Shown here: positions 1 through 6,963 of the stretch, one piece after another
Layout of the letters: every line of letters starts with the position of its first letter
How positions within the stretch are numbered: the first letter of the stretch is position 1
DNA from: Phascolarctobacterium sp.
GTDB taxonomy: Bacteria; Bacillota; Negativicutes; Acidaminococcales; Acidaminococcaceae
DNA length: 8,385 nucleotides
NCBI GenBank assembly: GCA_019417125.1
Contig: DXVZ01000141.1
Location: 5,784 to 14,168 of the forward strand
Direction of reading: 5' to 3'
Program-made: the position numbers and the translations under genes
Notes under the pieces: model-generated
What the model saw: only the letters and a program-made list of their open reading frames with translations
What the model was told of the DNA's origin: nothing
Database searches by the model: none

Positions 1-313
1 CCCTAAGCGAGCGCATGGCAAAAATCTGGTAAAACATAAAGGTTTCCAGCACAAATGCCAGCACCGGACTGTACATTTCCGCAAATTTTAAAATAAAATA
101 CGGCACGGAAAAAGTTACTGTAAGCACAACAATCACCAGCACAAAACCGCCCAGCAGCAATCCTTCCGGTTTTTCACCAGTAAAGCGGCGCACTGTTTTT
201 TCCGTAACGCTTATCAGCTTGCCGATAAAACAAATCGGATGCGGCAGCCACCGCGGGTCGCCAAAAACGAAATCCAAAATAAATCCCAAAATTATCGCAG
301 TTAAAAGAACCAT
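1..313 (-). CDS. cbiB: Adenosylcobinamide-phosphate synthase CbiB/CobD, N-terminal part (runs off window)
   Basis: Integral membrane enzyme that joins the aminopropanol (or aminopropanol-phosphate) arm to adenosylcobyric acid, giving adenosylcobinamide (phosphate). Only the first 104 residues are present; the frame is open to the window edge with no stop. I translated it directly from the minus strand. After a hydrophobic first segment (about residues 2-17) comes the family signature LDFVFGDPRWLPHP (13-26), followed by IGKLI (30-34). Two more hydrophobic stretches follow at about 52-75 and 83-99, and the fragment ends in an AMRSL motif (99-103), also typical of CbiB. The ATG at 313 follows AAGGG by 8 nt. 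It starts 28 nt after the cbiA stop, so it is the next gene of the operon. The gene for cobyric acid synthase (cbiP), which acts between CbiA and CbiB, does not lie between them. Assignment is firm; the C-terminal two thirds are unseen. Confidence 0.93.
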   Translation of the reverse strand, partial: MVLLTAIILGFILDFVFGDPRWLPHPICFIGKLISVTEKTVRRFTGEKPEGLLLGGFVLVIVVLTVTFSVPYFILKFAEMYSPVLAFVLETFMFYQIFAMRSLR

Positions 314-341
314 ACTACAAACCCTTCGTCATCATCAACCA

Positions 342-1706
342 TCAAATATTATGCCTGTAATCCCAGCAGGCTTTAACAAAATTGCGGGCAAAATCCGCAT
401 TGCCCCACAAGTGAATATGCGGATACCCGGCATAAAGGCTCGGCGTTGTGTAAACCGCCTCCCATGTTTTAGTACCGGAAGCCTTGGCAACAGTAAAAGT
501 ATCGCCGTTGTTTGTACTTTCCGAATAATGAAACTCATGTCCGTTAATCTGCCCGCCCTTGCCGCACAGTAAATTATCGCGCTTGGCGGTTAAAACAACG
601 TAGCCAAAACGGTTTAGTTTCTGCGTCATATAGGTTTCGCCGTCAATCGCGCCAACCCAGCCATATGTTTCACCGTTTTTACCGCGGAAAGTTTTCATCA
701 AATACATGAAGCCTCCGCATTCTGCAACACAGGGCAAACCACCCGCTAAAGCGGATTTTATATCTGCGCGCATTGCGGCGTTATCCTGCAAATCTTTAGC
801 GTACAGCTCCGGATAGCCGCCGCCAAGATATAAACCGTCACATTCAGGCAGCTTATTGTCTGCCAACGGGCTGAAATATACAAGCTGCGCTCCCAAATTT
901 TCCAAAAGCTCCAAAGCGTCCTGATAATAAAAACAAAACGCTTTATCATAAGCAACGGCAATTTTAACATCAGCCAATTTTTCCGGCTGCATATCGGTAT
1001 ATGTAAGTACCGGCGCATTGTTTGCAATTTTCAGCAAAGCGTCAAAATCAATGCTTTTTTCTGCCTGCTGTGCCAACCTGCCGATAATTTCCTGCAAATC
1101 GCTGATTTCGCCAGCAGTTACTAATCCCAAATGGCGGCTTTCAAAATTGCAGTTTTCCATATGCGGCAAATAGCCTACCAGCGGTATGCCGGTTTCTTTT
1201 TCAATAGCATCCTTATAAAAATTATAACTCATCGCCGTTACGTTGTTTAATACCGCACCGGCAACTTTAACATCCTTGCGGAAGTTTTTAAAACCTTCAA
1301 TCATGGCAGCGATAGAAAGCGCCGCTCCTTTAGCGTTAACCACCAAAATTACTGGTGTCTGCGTCAGACGCGCCAAATCGTAAGCACTTCCCTTTAAGGT
1401 TGTGCCCATACCGTCAAAAAAGCCCATTGCGCCTTCCAAAACGGCAATATCACAACCGCTGCCGTTTTTGGCAAGCAGGTATTTCGCTGTTTCCTCCGGC
1501 AGCATAAATAAATCCAAATTGCGTGATTTAGCACCGATAACGCGCGAATGGAACATCGGGTCGATATAGTCAGGTCCCGATTTAAACGCCGCCGTTTTTA
1601 AGCCCTTATTCATCAGCGCCTTAAGCACAGCACATGTTAAAGTTGTTTTGCCGCTGCCGCTGGCAGGTGCAGCCAGCATAAAACGCGGAAGCTTCAGTTC
1701 AGCCAT
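342..1706 (-). CDS. cbiA: Cobyrinate a,c-diamide synthase CbiA
   Basis: Cytoplasmic, ATP- and glutamine-dependent enzyme that amidates the a and c acetate side chains of cobyrinic acid. It has 454 residues, normal for the family. The N-terminal half is a dethiobiotin-synthetase-like ATPase with the P-loop ASGSGKTT (15-22), KSGPDYIDP (42-50) and EGAMGFFDG (91-99). The C-terminal half is a triad-type glutamine amidotransferase: LGGGYPELYA (294-303), nucleophile Cys330 in AECGGF, a GHEFHYS motif (389-395), and the closing GYPHIHLWGN (427-436), whose histidines probably include the triad base. I start it at the ATG at 1706 rather than the in-frame GTG at 1715, because the good ribosome binding site overlaps that GTG. 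The ATG begins 1 nt beyond the cbiET stop, so translation is probably coupled. A hydrogenobyrinate-specific CobB is the alternative name, but the CbiD/CbiG context favours the cobalt-containing substrate. Confidence 0.97.
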   Translation of the reverse strand: MAELKLPRFMLAAPASGSGKTTLTCAVLKALMNKGLKTAAFKSGPDYIDPMFHSRVIGAKSRNLDLFMLPEETAKYLLAKNGSGCDIAVLEGAMGFFDGMGTTLKGSAYDLARLTQTPVILVVNAKGAALSIAAMIEGFKNFRKDVKVAGAVLNNVTAMSYNFYKDAIEKETGIPLVGYLPHMENCNFESRHLGLVTAGEISDLQEIIGRLAQQAEKSIDFDALLKIANNAPVLTYTDMQPEKLADVKIAVAYDKAFCFYYQDALELLENLGAQLVYFSPLADNKLPECDGLYLGGGYPELYAKDLQDNAAMRADIKSALAGGLPCVAECGGFMYLMKTFRGKNGETYGWVGAIDGETYMTQKLNRFGYVVLTAKRDNLLCGKGGQINGHEFHYSESTNNGDTFTVAKASGTKTWEAVYTTPSLYAGYPHIHLWGNADFARNFVKACWDYRHNI

Positions 1707-1707
1707 T

Positions 1708-2919
1708 TTACTCACCCTTTTTTAACGCTGTCATAATATAAACGGGGTTTTGAGACATCATTAAATTATACGCGCCCAGCTTCTTAGCACGCGCCGCAAA
1801 CACATTAACAATATCCAAAGCATATTCCGCATGCTGTTTATAATACTCAACAACTTCTATCAAAGTTTCAACCGTGATGGCATTAATAACCACACGGCAG
1901 TTGGCGTTTTTGGCGTAAATGGCATCCAGCATTTTACACAGCTTGCCGCCGCTGCCGCCGATAAACACGCAGTCCGGCACCGGCATTTCCGCCAGTTTTT
2001 CAGACGCCTCACCTGCAACGACGATAAGGTTCTCCACGCCGAACAGTTCCTTATTTTTTCCGATAAGGTCCACGGCTTCAGGATTACGTTCAAACGCATA
2101 AACCATACCGCGTTTTGCCTGCAATGCCAGTTCAATAGAACATGAACCCGTACCGGCGCCGATATCGTAAACAACGTCAGTTTCTTCCGGCATCAGTTTA
2201 GAAATGGACACTGCGCGGATTTCCTGCTTCGTCATCGGTACTTTGCTGCGCGTAAACAAATCATCGCTTAAGCCGTGTACGTTATGCGTTAGCGCTCTTG
2301 CTTCTCCGTTTATAATCATCATTACGGAAAGTGAGGAAAATTCCCGTTCCGCACCTTCCGCCGCTGTCAGGCAGCTAATTTTTTCATCGGAGTACGAAAG
2401 GTTTTCACCAACATACACTTGCACGCCGCCCATACCAAACTCACACAGTTTTGCGCACAGCGCCCGCGGAGAATTCTCTCCGCCGGTAAGGGCAAACACC
2501 TTTTTATTGTGCGCCACAGCTTCGATAAAGTTTTGCCTGCGCCCGTGCATGCTGACAATTTTAGCATCGTCCCAAGACATTTGCAGCTGCTGTGCAAAAT
2601 ACACCAAACTGCTGATGCCGCAGTAACGTATACATTCACAGCCCGGCAGTTTGCCGCTGATAGTTTTGGCAAGGCTGAAAAAACCCACGTCGCCGCTTAC
2701 CAGCACGCTTACAATGTCTTTTGCCGGGTCTGCTTCGCTGCAAATTTCGCATATTTTTGCTGTCTTAATAGTGTCATAAACGCGCTTATCTGACGCAAAA
2801 TTTGCCAGCATCCGCTTATCGCCGATTAAAACGGTACTCTGCTCTATTGCTTCGCGTGCTGCGCCGGTTAAAAGTTTGGGGTTGCCCGGCCCAATGCCTA
2901 TAATATTAACCCTTAACAT
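1708..2919 (-). CDS. cbiET: Fused CbiE-CbiT: cobalt-precorrin-7 C5-methyltransferase / cobalt-precorrin-6B C15-methyltransferase (decarboxylating)
   Basis: A 403-residue two-domain protein acting after CbiJ: CbiT methylates C15 and removes the C12 acetate carboxylate, and CbiE methylates C5, giving cobalt-precorrin-8. Residues 1 to about 205 are a class III tetrapyrrole methylase (CbiE) with GIGPGNP (8-14), SGDVGFFS (75-82), SMHGR (123-127) and TGGENSP (145-151). After a short linker, residues about 213-403 are a class I Rossmann methyltransferase (CbiT): GLSDDLFTR then VPMTKQEIRA (216-236), the SAM-binding DIGAGTGS (252-259), the acidic ERNPEA (277-282) and FIGGSGG (319-325). No stop or frameshift separates the halves, so this is a real fusion in the same order as aerobic CobL. 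The ATG follows AAGGTGA closely, 10 nt after the cbiJ stop. Many relatives encode CbiE and CbiT separately. Confidence 0.96.
   Translation of the reverse strand: MLRVNIIGIGPGNPKLLTGAAREAIEQSTVLIGDKRMLANFASDKRVYDTIKTAKICEICSEADPAKDIVSVLVSGDVGFFSLAKTISGKLPGCECIRYCGISSLVYFAQQLQMSWDDAKIVSMHGRRQNFIEAVAHNKKVFALTGGENSPRALCAKLCEFGMGGVQVYVGENLSYSDEKISCLTAAEGAEREFSSLSVMMIINGEARALTHNVHGLSDDLFTRSKVPMTKQEIRAVSISKLMPEETDVVYDIGAGTGSCSIELALQAKRGMVYAFERNPEAVDLIGKNKELFGVENLIVVAGEASEKLAEMPVPDCVFIGGSGGKLCKMLDAIYAKNANCRVVINAITVETLIEVVEYYKQHAEYALDIVNVFAARAKKLGAYNLMMSQNPVYIMTALKKGE
1711..1719 (-). promoter_or_regulatory. Ribosome binding site deciding the cbiA start
   Basis: AAGGGTGAG in the last codons of cbiET lies 4 nt before the ATG at 1706 and contains the alternative GTG (1715-1713) within itself. 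A start codon inside its own SD sequence is implausible, so the ATG is preferred, removing three residues from the longest open frame. Confidence 0.7.
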
Positions 2920-2929
2920 TATTTCACCT

Positions 2930-3697
2930 TCATTCTGCCGCGTTGTAGCGCGCCTTTATCTGCGCTGCAATGTCGGCATAACCGCTGCCATGCTCGTTCT
3001 CGCTTCTGGCGATAATCACCAGTTCCGCCCCCGCTTCGTGCGCTGCGGCAATTTTCTCTTCAAAGCCGCCCGCCTTGCCGGAATCCTTAGTTACAAGGTA
3101 TTTGGCGTTAAAATGCTTAAGCATGGCAATATTTAAATCTTCTTCAAACGGTCCCTGCATACAAACGATGTTGGCAGGCTTATACCCTAACTCCACCGCT
3201 TTTGCCAGCGAATCCTGCATAGGCAGAATCCTTAAAGCAATGCGCTCGCTGTAACCAGGCACCGCCGTAAAATCAGGCAGGTTTTTACTGCCTGTCGTTA
3301 AAAATATTTTACCTTCTGTATGGCTTAAAACTTCGGCGGCTTCGGCAAAATCATGCACAACTACCGCACTGCCATAGCTTTCTTCTGCCGGGCGCACCAA
3401 ACGCAGGTATTCAGTGCCAGCCCTTGAGCAGGCTTCTTTTACCGTCTGTGTTACCACAGTTGCATAAGGGTGCGTCGCGTCAATCACGCAGTCAGGCTTG
3501 TACTCTTTCAAAAAAGCCTGCATTGCCGCCAAGTCCATGCGCTCAGGCATAACCTTTACGTTGCTGTGCTGTTCAATAAGCTTTGCGCCGTACACAGTAG
3601 CCACCGAAACGTAAATTTCAATATCAAGCTGCGCCAGTTCTTTTACCAGGCTGCGCCCTTCGCTGGTGCCGCCAATAATCCAAATGCGCCTGTTCAC
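2930..3697 (-). CDS. cbiJ: Cobalt-precorrin-6A reductase CbiJ
   Basis: Nicotinamide-nucleotide-dependent reductase that reduces the macrocycle of cobalt-precorrin-6A to 6B, after C1 methylation by CbiD and before CbiET. It has 255 residues, the usual CbiJ/CobK length. Family motifs in order are the Rossmann loop GGTSEGR (9-15), DATHPYA (73-79), LTTGSKNL (133-140), MQGPF (180-184) and TKDSGKAGGFEEK (203-215). The start is GTG, overlapping the cbiH stop as GTGA (3697-3694). An upstream AGAGG lies about 9 nt before it. No better ATG exists upstream because the frame is blocked by the cbiH end, and starting later would delete the nucleotide-binding loop. The GTG and overlap suggest translation by re-initiation after cbiH. 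CobK is the aerobic equivalent; context favours CbiJ. Confidence 0.96.
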   Translation of the reverse strand: MNRRIWIIGGTSEGRSLVKELAQLDIEIYVSVATVYGAKLIEQHSNVKVMPERMDLAAMQAFLKEYKPDCVIDATHPYATVVTQTVKEACSRAGTEYLRLVRPAEESYGSAVVVHDFAEAAEVLSHTEGKIFLTTGSKNLPDFTAVPGYSERIALRILPMQDSLAKAVELGYKPANIVCMQGPFEEDLNIAMLKHFNAKYLVTKDSGKAGGFEEKIAAAHEAGAELVIIARSENEHGSGYADIAAQIKARYNAAE

Positions 3698-4422
3698 AGC
3701 TTATAGCCTCTGGGCGTAACCAGCTTGCCGTTAATAACTTCGGTCTGCGAATTGCCGATGATAACGGTCGAGAACATATCCACCTGTTTATCACGCAGTT
3801 CCTGCAAAGTAGTAATTTCGTAGCTTTCGCCTTCACGGCCGATGTTGCGCACAATGCCTGCCGGTACGTCCGGTCGCTGGTTTTTCAGCATAATATCGCA
3901 CGCCTTTTGCAGATAATCGTGGCGCTTAAAGCTGGAAGGATTGTACAGGCAAATGCAAAAATCAGCCTGAGACGCGCAGTCAAGGCGCTTTTCAATTTTT
4001 TCCCACGGAGTAAGCAAATCGCTTAGCGAAATCAGGCAAAAATCACTGATAAGCGGAGCGCCAAGCACTGCCGCGCCTGAGCAAGCCGCCGTAATACCGG
4101 GTATAACTTCAATATCAAGTTCCGGATGGTCTGCCGCTACCTGGTACATAATGCCTGCCATGCCGTAAACGCCTGCGTCGCCGCTGGAAATCATCGCTAC
4201 GGTTTTGCCTTTCAGCGCTTCTTCCACGGCAAGGCGGCAGCGGTCAACTTCTTTGCGCATGCCAGTGGTTAAAAATTCCTTACCTGGAAAATCGTTTTTA
4301 ATTAAATCTATATAAACATGGTAACCTGCGATAACATCGCATTTTTCAAGTGTGTTTTTGGCACGGGCGGTCATTTGTTCTACGCCGCCTGGTCCTAAAC
4401 CTACTACATAAACTTTCTGCAT
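3694..4422 (-). CDS. cbiH: Cobalt-factor III / precorrin-3B C17-methyltransferase CbiH
   Basis: SAM-dependent enzyme that methylates C17 and contracts the ring in the anaerobic pathway, forming cobalt-precorrin-4 with its delta-lactone. It has 242 residues, a single class III methylase domain. Visible motifs are VGLGPGG (7-13), the CbiH/CobJ-specific GYHVYIDLI (33-41) and MRKEVDRCR (55-63), SSGDAGVYGMAG (79-90), PGITA (108-112), LLTPWEKIEKRL (136-147) and LYNPSS (159-164). The GYxxYI and MRKEVxRC motifs separate it from CbiF, CbiE and CbiL. It lacks the extra C-terminal iron-sulfur domain that long CbiH60-type proteins carry. The ATG lies 24 nt after the cbiG stop, behind AGGATGGTG; an ATG inside that element reads into a stop after one codon and is not the start. 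Confidence 0.96.
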   Translation of the reverse strand: MQKVYVVGLGPGGVEQMTARAKNTLEKCDVIAGYHVYIDLIKNDFPGKEFLTTGMRKEVDRCRLAVEEALKGKTVAMISSGDAGVYGMAGIMYQVAADHPELDIEVIPGITAACSGAAVLGAPLISDFCLISLSDLLTPWEKIEKRLDCASQADFCICLYNPSSFKRHDYLQKACDIMLKNQRPDVPAGIVRNIGREGESYEITTLQELRDKQVDMFSTVIIGNSQTEVINGKLVTPRGYKL

Positions 4423-4446
4423 TTTACACCATCCTAAAATTTTACT

Positions 4447-5478
4447 TTAAAACTCTATTGTCAGCGGTTCTTCAGCAACCGCCAAAGTTACGCCGTCGTG
4501 CGCCGTTTTGCGCAGTCTTAGCTTACCGCCGCTTGCCAGCACCGCCGCGCGCTCGCACACGTTATCCACACCGGCAATGCTTTTTACAAAAGCGCTCGGC
4601 GTAAAATCGCCCTGCGCCTGCTGCAATTCTTCCGCCGTGTAAAACTTCGCCGGCAAATTATACTTAGCGGCAAAGCCCAAAAGCCCCTGCTCGTTCTTTT
4701 TTAAATCTACCGAAGCTATGCTTTTAACGCAGCGCAAGTCAAAGCCGTGCTGTGCAAGTTCGCCAAGCACAAAGCTTTCTATTTTTTCCAAAGGCGTGTT
4801 GCGGCGGCAGCCAATGCCCAAATGCAAAATTTTAGGCATTAAAACAACGGTTGTGCCAAAAGGCTTGTTGTTTTTATCCAACGTTACCGCCATGCCCACT
4901 TCGCCGCTGCCGGCTTTGGCAACTCCGTTAGGCAGCACGCCTTTAACTTCGTAATTACTGTAGAAGCCTGCCGTTTTGCCAGCCACCAGCGCTGCTGCAA
5001 AATCTTTGGCGGCAGCCATGCTTTCAATAACCATGCCGTGCCTTGCTGCCCATTCGTCCACAGCAAACAGATTATTAACGTCCGTCGCCGTTGTTACTAC
5101 GGGCACAGCGTTAATTGCAGCAGCAATTTGGCGTGCCAATTCATTCGCACCGCCGATATGCCCCGAAAGCAGCGATATTACAAAATTAGCGCGCTCGTCG
5201 ATAACCAGCACAGCCGGGTCCGTCATTTTGTTTTTAACGTGCGGCGCAATGGCACGCACCGCAATGCCGCTGGCGCCAATAAATATCATCACGTCAGCCT
5301 TAACAAAATACTCCGAACAAACAGCTTTATAATCGCAGGCAGTTAAACCTTCGCACACATTGGCAAATTTGGGCATGGTAAAGCACTTCGCCTCGTAACC
5401 CACCCCGGTTAAAAATCTGCCTATCTCAGCGTTTAACAGCCCGCCGCGTCTGCTAAAGGAAAAAAGCACTGCCAGCAT
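4447..5478 (-). CDS. cbiG: Cobalt-precorrin-5A hydrolase CbiG
   Basis: Enzyme unique to the anaerobic route: it opens the delta-lactone of cobalt-precorrin-5A and releases the extruded C20 carbon as acetaldehyde, giving cobalt-precorrin-5B. It has 343 residues and the expected three-part layout. The N-terminal region includes FIGASGIAVRAIAPHV (66-81), DPAVLVIDE (87-95) and SLLSGHIGGAN (102-112). The middle region begins after TTATD (129-133). The C-terminal domain includes HLGIGCRRNT (219-228), SVDLKKNEQGL (256-266) and VCERAAVLASGGKL (307-320). The ATG lies 1 nt after the cbiF stop, with GAGG 9 nt upstream inside the cbiF end. With CbiD it is the clearest evidence that the pathway here is oxygen-independent. 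No defects seen. Confidence 0.97.
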   Translation of the reverse strand: MLAVLFSFSRRGGLLNAEIGRFLTGVGYEAKCFTMPKFANVCEGLTACDYKAVCSEYFVKADVMIFIGASGIAVRAIAPHVKNKMTDPAVLVIDERANFVISLLSGHIGGANELARQIAAAINAVPVVTTATDVNNLFAVDEWAARHGMVIESMAAAKDFAAALVAGKTAGFYSNYEVKGVLPNGVAKAGSGEVGMAVTLDKNNKPFGTTVVLMPKILHLGIGCRRNTPLEKIESFVLGELAQHGFDLRCVKSIASVDLKKNEQGLLGFAAKYNLPAKFYTAEELQQAQGDFTPSAFVKSIAGVDNVCERAAVLASGGKLRLRKTAHDGVTLAVAEEPLTIEF

Positions 5479-5479
5479 T

Positions 5480-6265
5480 TTATTTAACCTCTGGCTTAAT
5501 ATTCAGCTTGCTGGGGTCAGCTTCACGGTAACCGTGCGCAAAAGTCGGGTTATACAGTTCGCTGCGGTCATATTCGCTGCCAAGGAAGTAACCAACGGTA
5601 ATCAGCGCGGTTTTGGTAATGTTATATTTAGCTGCCGTTTCAGCAATCGTGCCGACGGTACAGCGGCAAACCTTTTCATCAGGCCACGAAGCCTTATAAA
5701 CAATCGCCGCCGGGGTATCTTCTTTATAACCGCCTGCAACCAGTTCTTTCTGCAGCTTATCCAGCATGCTGGAGCTTAAAAAGATAACCATTGTTGCATT
5801 ATGGGCGGCATAATCGGCAATTTTTTGCCTGGGCGGAACAGGAGTGCGCCCTTCCATACGGGTAATTATAACCGACTGGCTGACGTTTGGCAGGGTATAT
5901 TCCGCTTTTAAAGCCGCAGCCGCTGCGCAGAAGGAACTTACGCCCGGCACAATTTCGTAGTCCAGCCCATAGCTGCGCAAAAGGTCAATCTGCTCGCGGT
6001 GAGCGCCGTAAATACTGGGGTCGCCGGTGTGCAGGCGCACAACCAGTTTACCGCTCTGCGCCGCCGGTACCATAGCCGCAATAACTTCTTCCAGCGTCAT
6101 TTTGGCACTGTCCATAATTACGCAGTCCGGTTTGGCATATTTTAAAAGTTCGGGGTTTACCAGCGAACCGGCGTAAATAATCAAATCCGCCTTTTCCAAA
6201 AGTTCTTTGCCTTTCACCGTAATCAAATCAACGGCACCCGGGCCTGCGCCAATAAAGTAAATCAT
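5480..6265 (-). CDS. cbiF: Cobalt-precorrin-4 C11-methyltransferase CbiF
   Basis: SAM-dependent methylase converting cobalt-precorrin-4 to cobalt-precorrin-5A, the substrate of the neighbouring CbiG. It has 261 residues, one class III tetrapyrrole methylase domain. Diagnostic motifs are FIGAGPGAVDLIT (4-16), YAGSLV (31-36), HTGDPSIYGA (79-88), PGVSSF (107-112), TRMEGRTPVP (135-144), WPDEK (194-198) and the C-terminal SELYNPTFAHGYRE (235-248). YAGSLV and RTPVP are characteristic of CbiF/CobM rather than the other methylases. The ATG at 6265 overlaps the cbiL stop as ATGA, and a strong AAAGGAG lies 8 nt upstream inside cbiL, so expression should be high and coupled to cbiL. CobM is the aerobic counterpart. 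Confidence 0.97.
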   Translation of the reverse strand: MIYFIGAGPGAVDLITVKGKELLEKADLIIYAGSLVNPELLKYAKPDCVIMDSAKMTLEEVIAAMVPAAQSGKLVVRLHTGDPSIYGAHREQIDLLRSYGLDYEIVPGVSSFCAAAAALKAEYTLPNVSQSVIITRMEGRTPVPPRQKIADYAAHNATMVIFLSSSMLDKLQKELVAGGYKEDTPAAIVYKASWPDEKVCRCTVGTIAETAAKYNITKTALITVGYFLGSEYDRSELYNPTFAHGYREADPSKLNIKPEVK

Positions 6266-6963
6266 TTGTCAAACTCCTTTTCCTTTACTAATATTATCGA
6301 AAAATAACTGCTCTTTTCGTCAATTTCATTCAAATCATAGTAAACTTTTTCGCCGGGCAGCCCGCAGCGCTCAACCATTGCTGCATGGCTTAAAAGCCCG
6401 CGCTCTTTCAGTTCATCGCGCACAGCGGCAATTTGGCTTGCCGATTTCATCAGCACCTTGTTGCCTGGTGCGTCCAAAAACTTGCCCGATTCCTTATAGC
6501 TGCCGGGCAGGATGATTAACGGCTCTGCTTTTTCGCACAGCGATACGTTAAGTTTGGCTGCAACGGCGCAGAAGCTTGTAACGCCAGCTACCAATTCTGC
6601 CTCGTAGCCTGCTTTTAGCACAAGCTTGTGCACATAAATGCAGGTTGCGTAAACCGTGGGGCACCCCAGCGTGATAAACACTACATTTTTGCCCTCGTCA
6701 AGCAGCTTGATAATAGCGTCAGCGCCCTCCTTATGGGCTTTTGCCAAAGCATCTTTATCTTTCGTCATCGGCATGTAAATAACGATTTGTTCTTTTTCAT
6801 CAATATTTACAACCTGATTTACAATGTTTTTAGCCGTCATTACATCGCCGTCGCCTTTCGGCAGCGCCACAACGTCGCATTCTTTTAATAAGCGTACCGC
6901 TTTCAGCGTCATCAGTTCCGGGTCGCCGGGGCCAATGCCCACGCTGTACAGTTTACCTCGCAT
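6262..6963 (-). CDS. cbiL: Cobalt-precorrin-2 C20-methyltransferase CbiL
   Basis: First SAM-dependent methylation after cobalt insertion: C20 of cobalt-precorrin-2, giving the substrate of CbiH. It has 233 residues from the start I chose, typical for CbiL/CobI. Motifs are VGIGPGDPELMTLKA (8-22), ALPKG (33-37), TLGCPTVYAT (98-107), AGVTSFCA (126-133) and VERCGLPGEK (197-206). Where I would usually expect Asp in the LGDP motif, this protein has Cys100. Two ATGs are possible, at 6972 and 6963. The ribosome binding site AAGGAAGGAT touches the first but lies 7 nt before the second, and the second gives the usual short N-terminus, so I use 6963. Either way the start overlaps the end of cbiD (11 or 20 nt), so translation is coupled. 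Confidence 0.95.
   Translation of the reverse strand: MRGKLYSVGIGPGDPELMTLKAVRLLKECDVVALPKGDGDVMTAKNIVNQVVNIDEKEQIVIYMPMTKDKDALAKAHKEGADAIIKLLDEGKNVVFITLGCPTVYATCIYVHKLVLKAGYEAELVAGVTSFCAVAAKLNVSLCEKAEPLIILPGSYKESGKFLDAPGNKVLMKSASQIAAVRDELKERGLLSHAAMVERCGLPGEKVYYDLNEIDEKSSYFSIILVKEKEFDK

Noticed and set aside
300..343. ATG overlapping the cbiA stop (TGATG) as a possible start of the next gene
   Set aside because: This frame stops after about 13 codons. The cbiB frame starts at the ATG at 313 in a different phase.
1707..1715. GTG start for CbiA, adding three residues
   Set aside because: The GTG lies within the SD sequence that serves the ATG at 1706, and the extra residues precede the normal CbiA N-terminus.
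219..5779. Numerous plus-strand open frames of 60-140 codons
   Set aside because: They are antisense to strongly conserved cbi genes, have no recognisable domains or convincing ribosome binding sites, and their low-complexity translations look like shadow frames.
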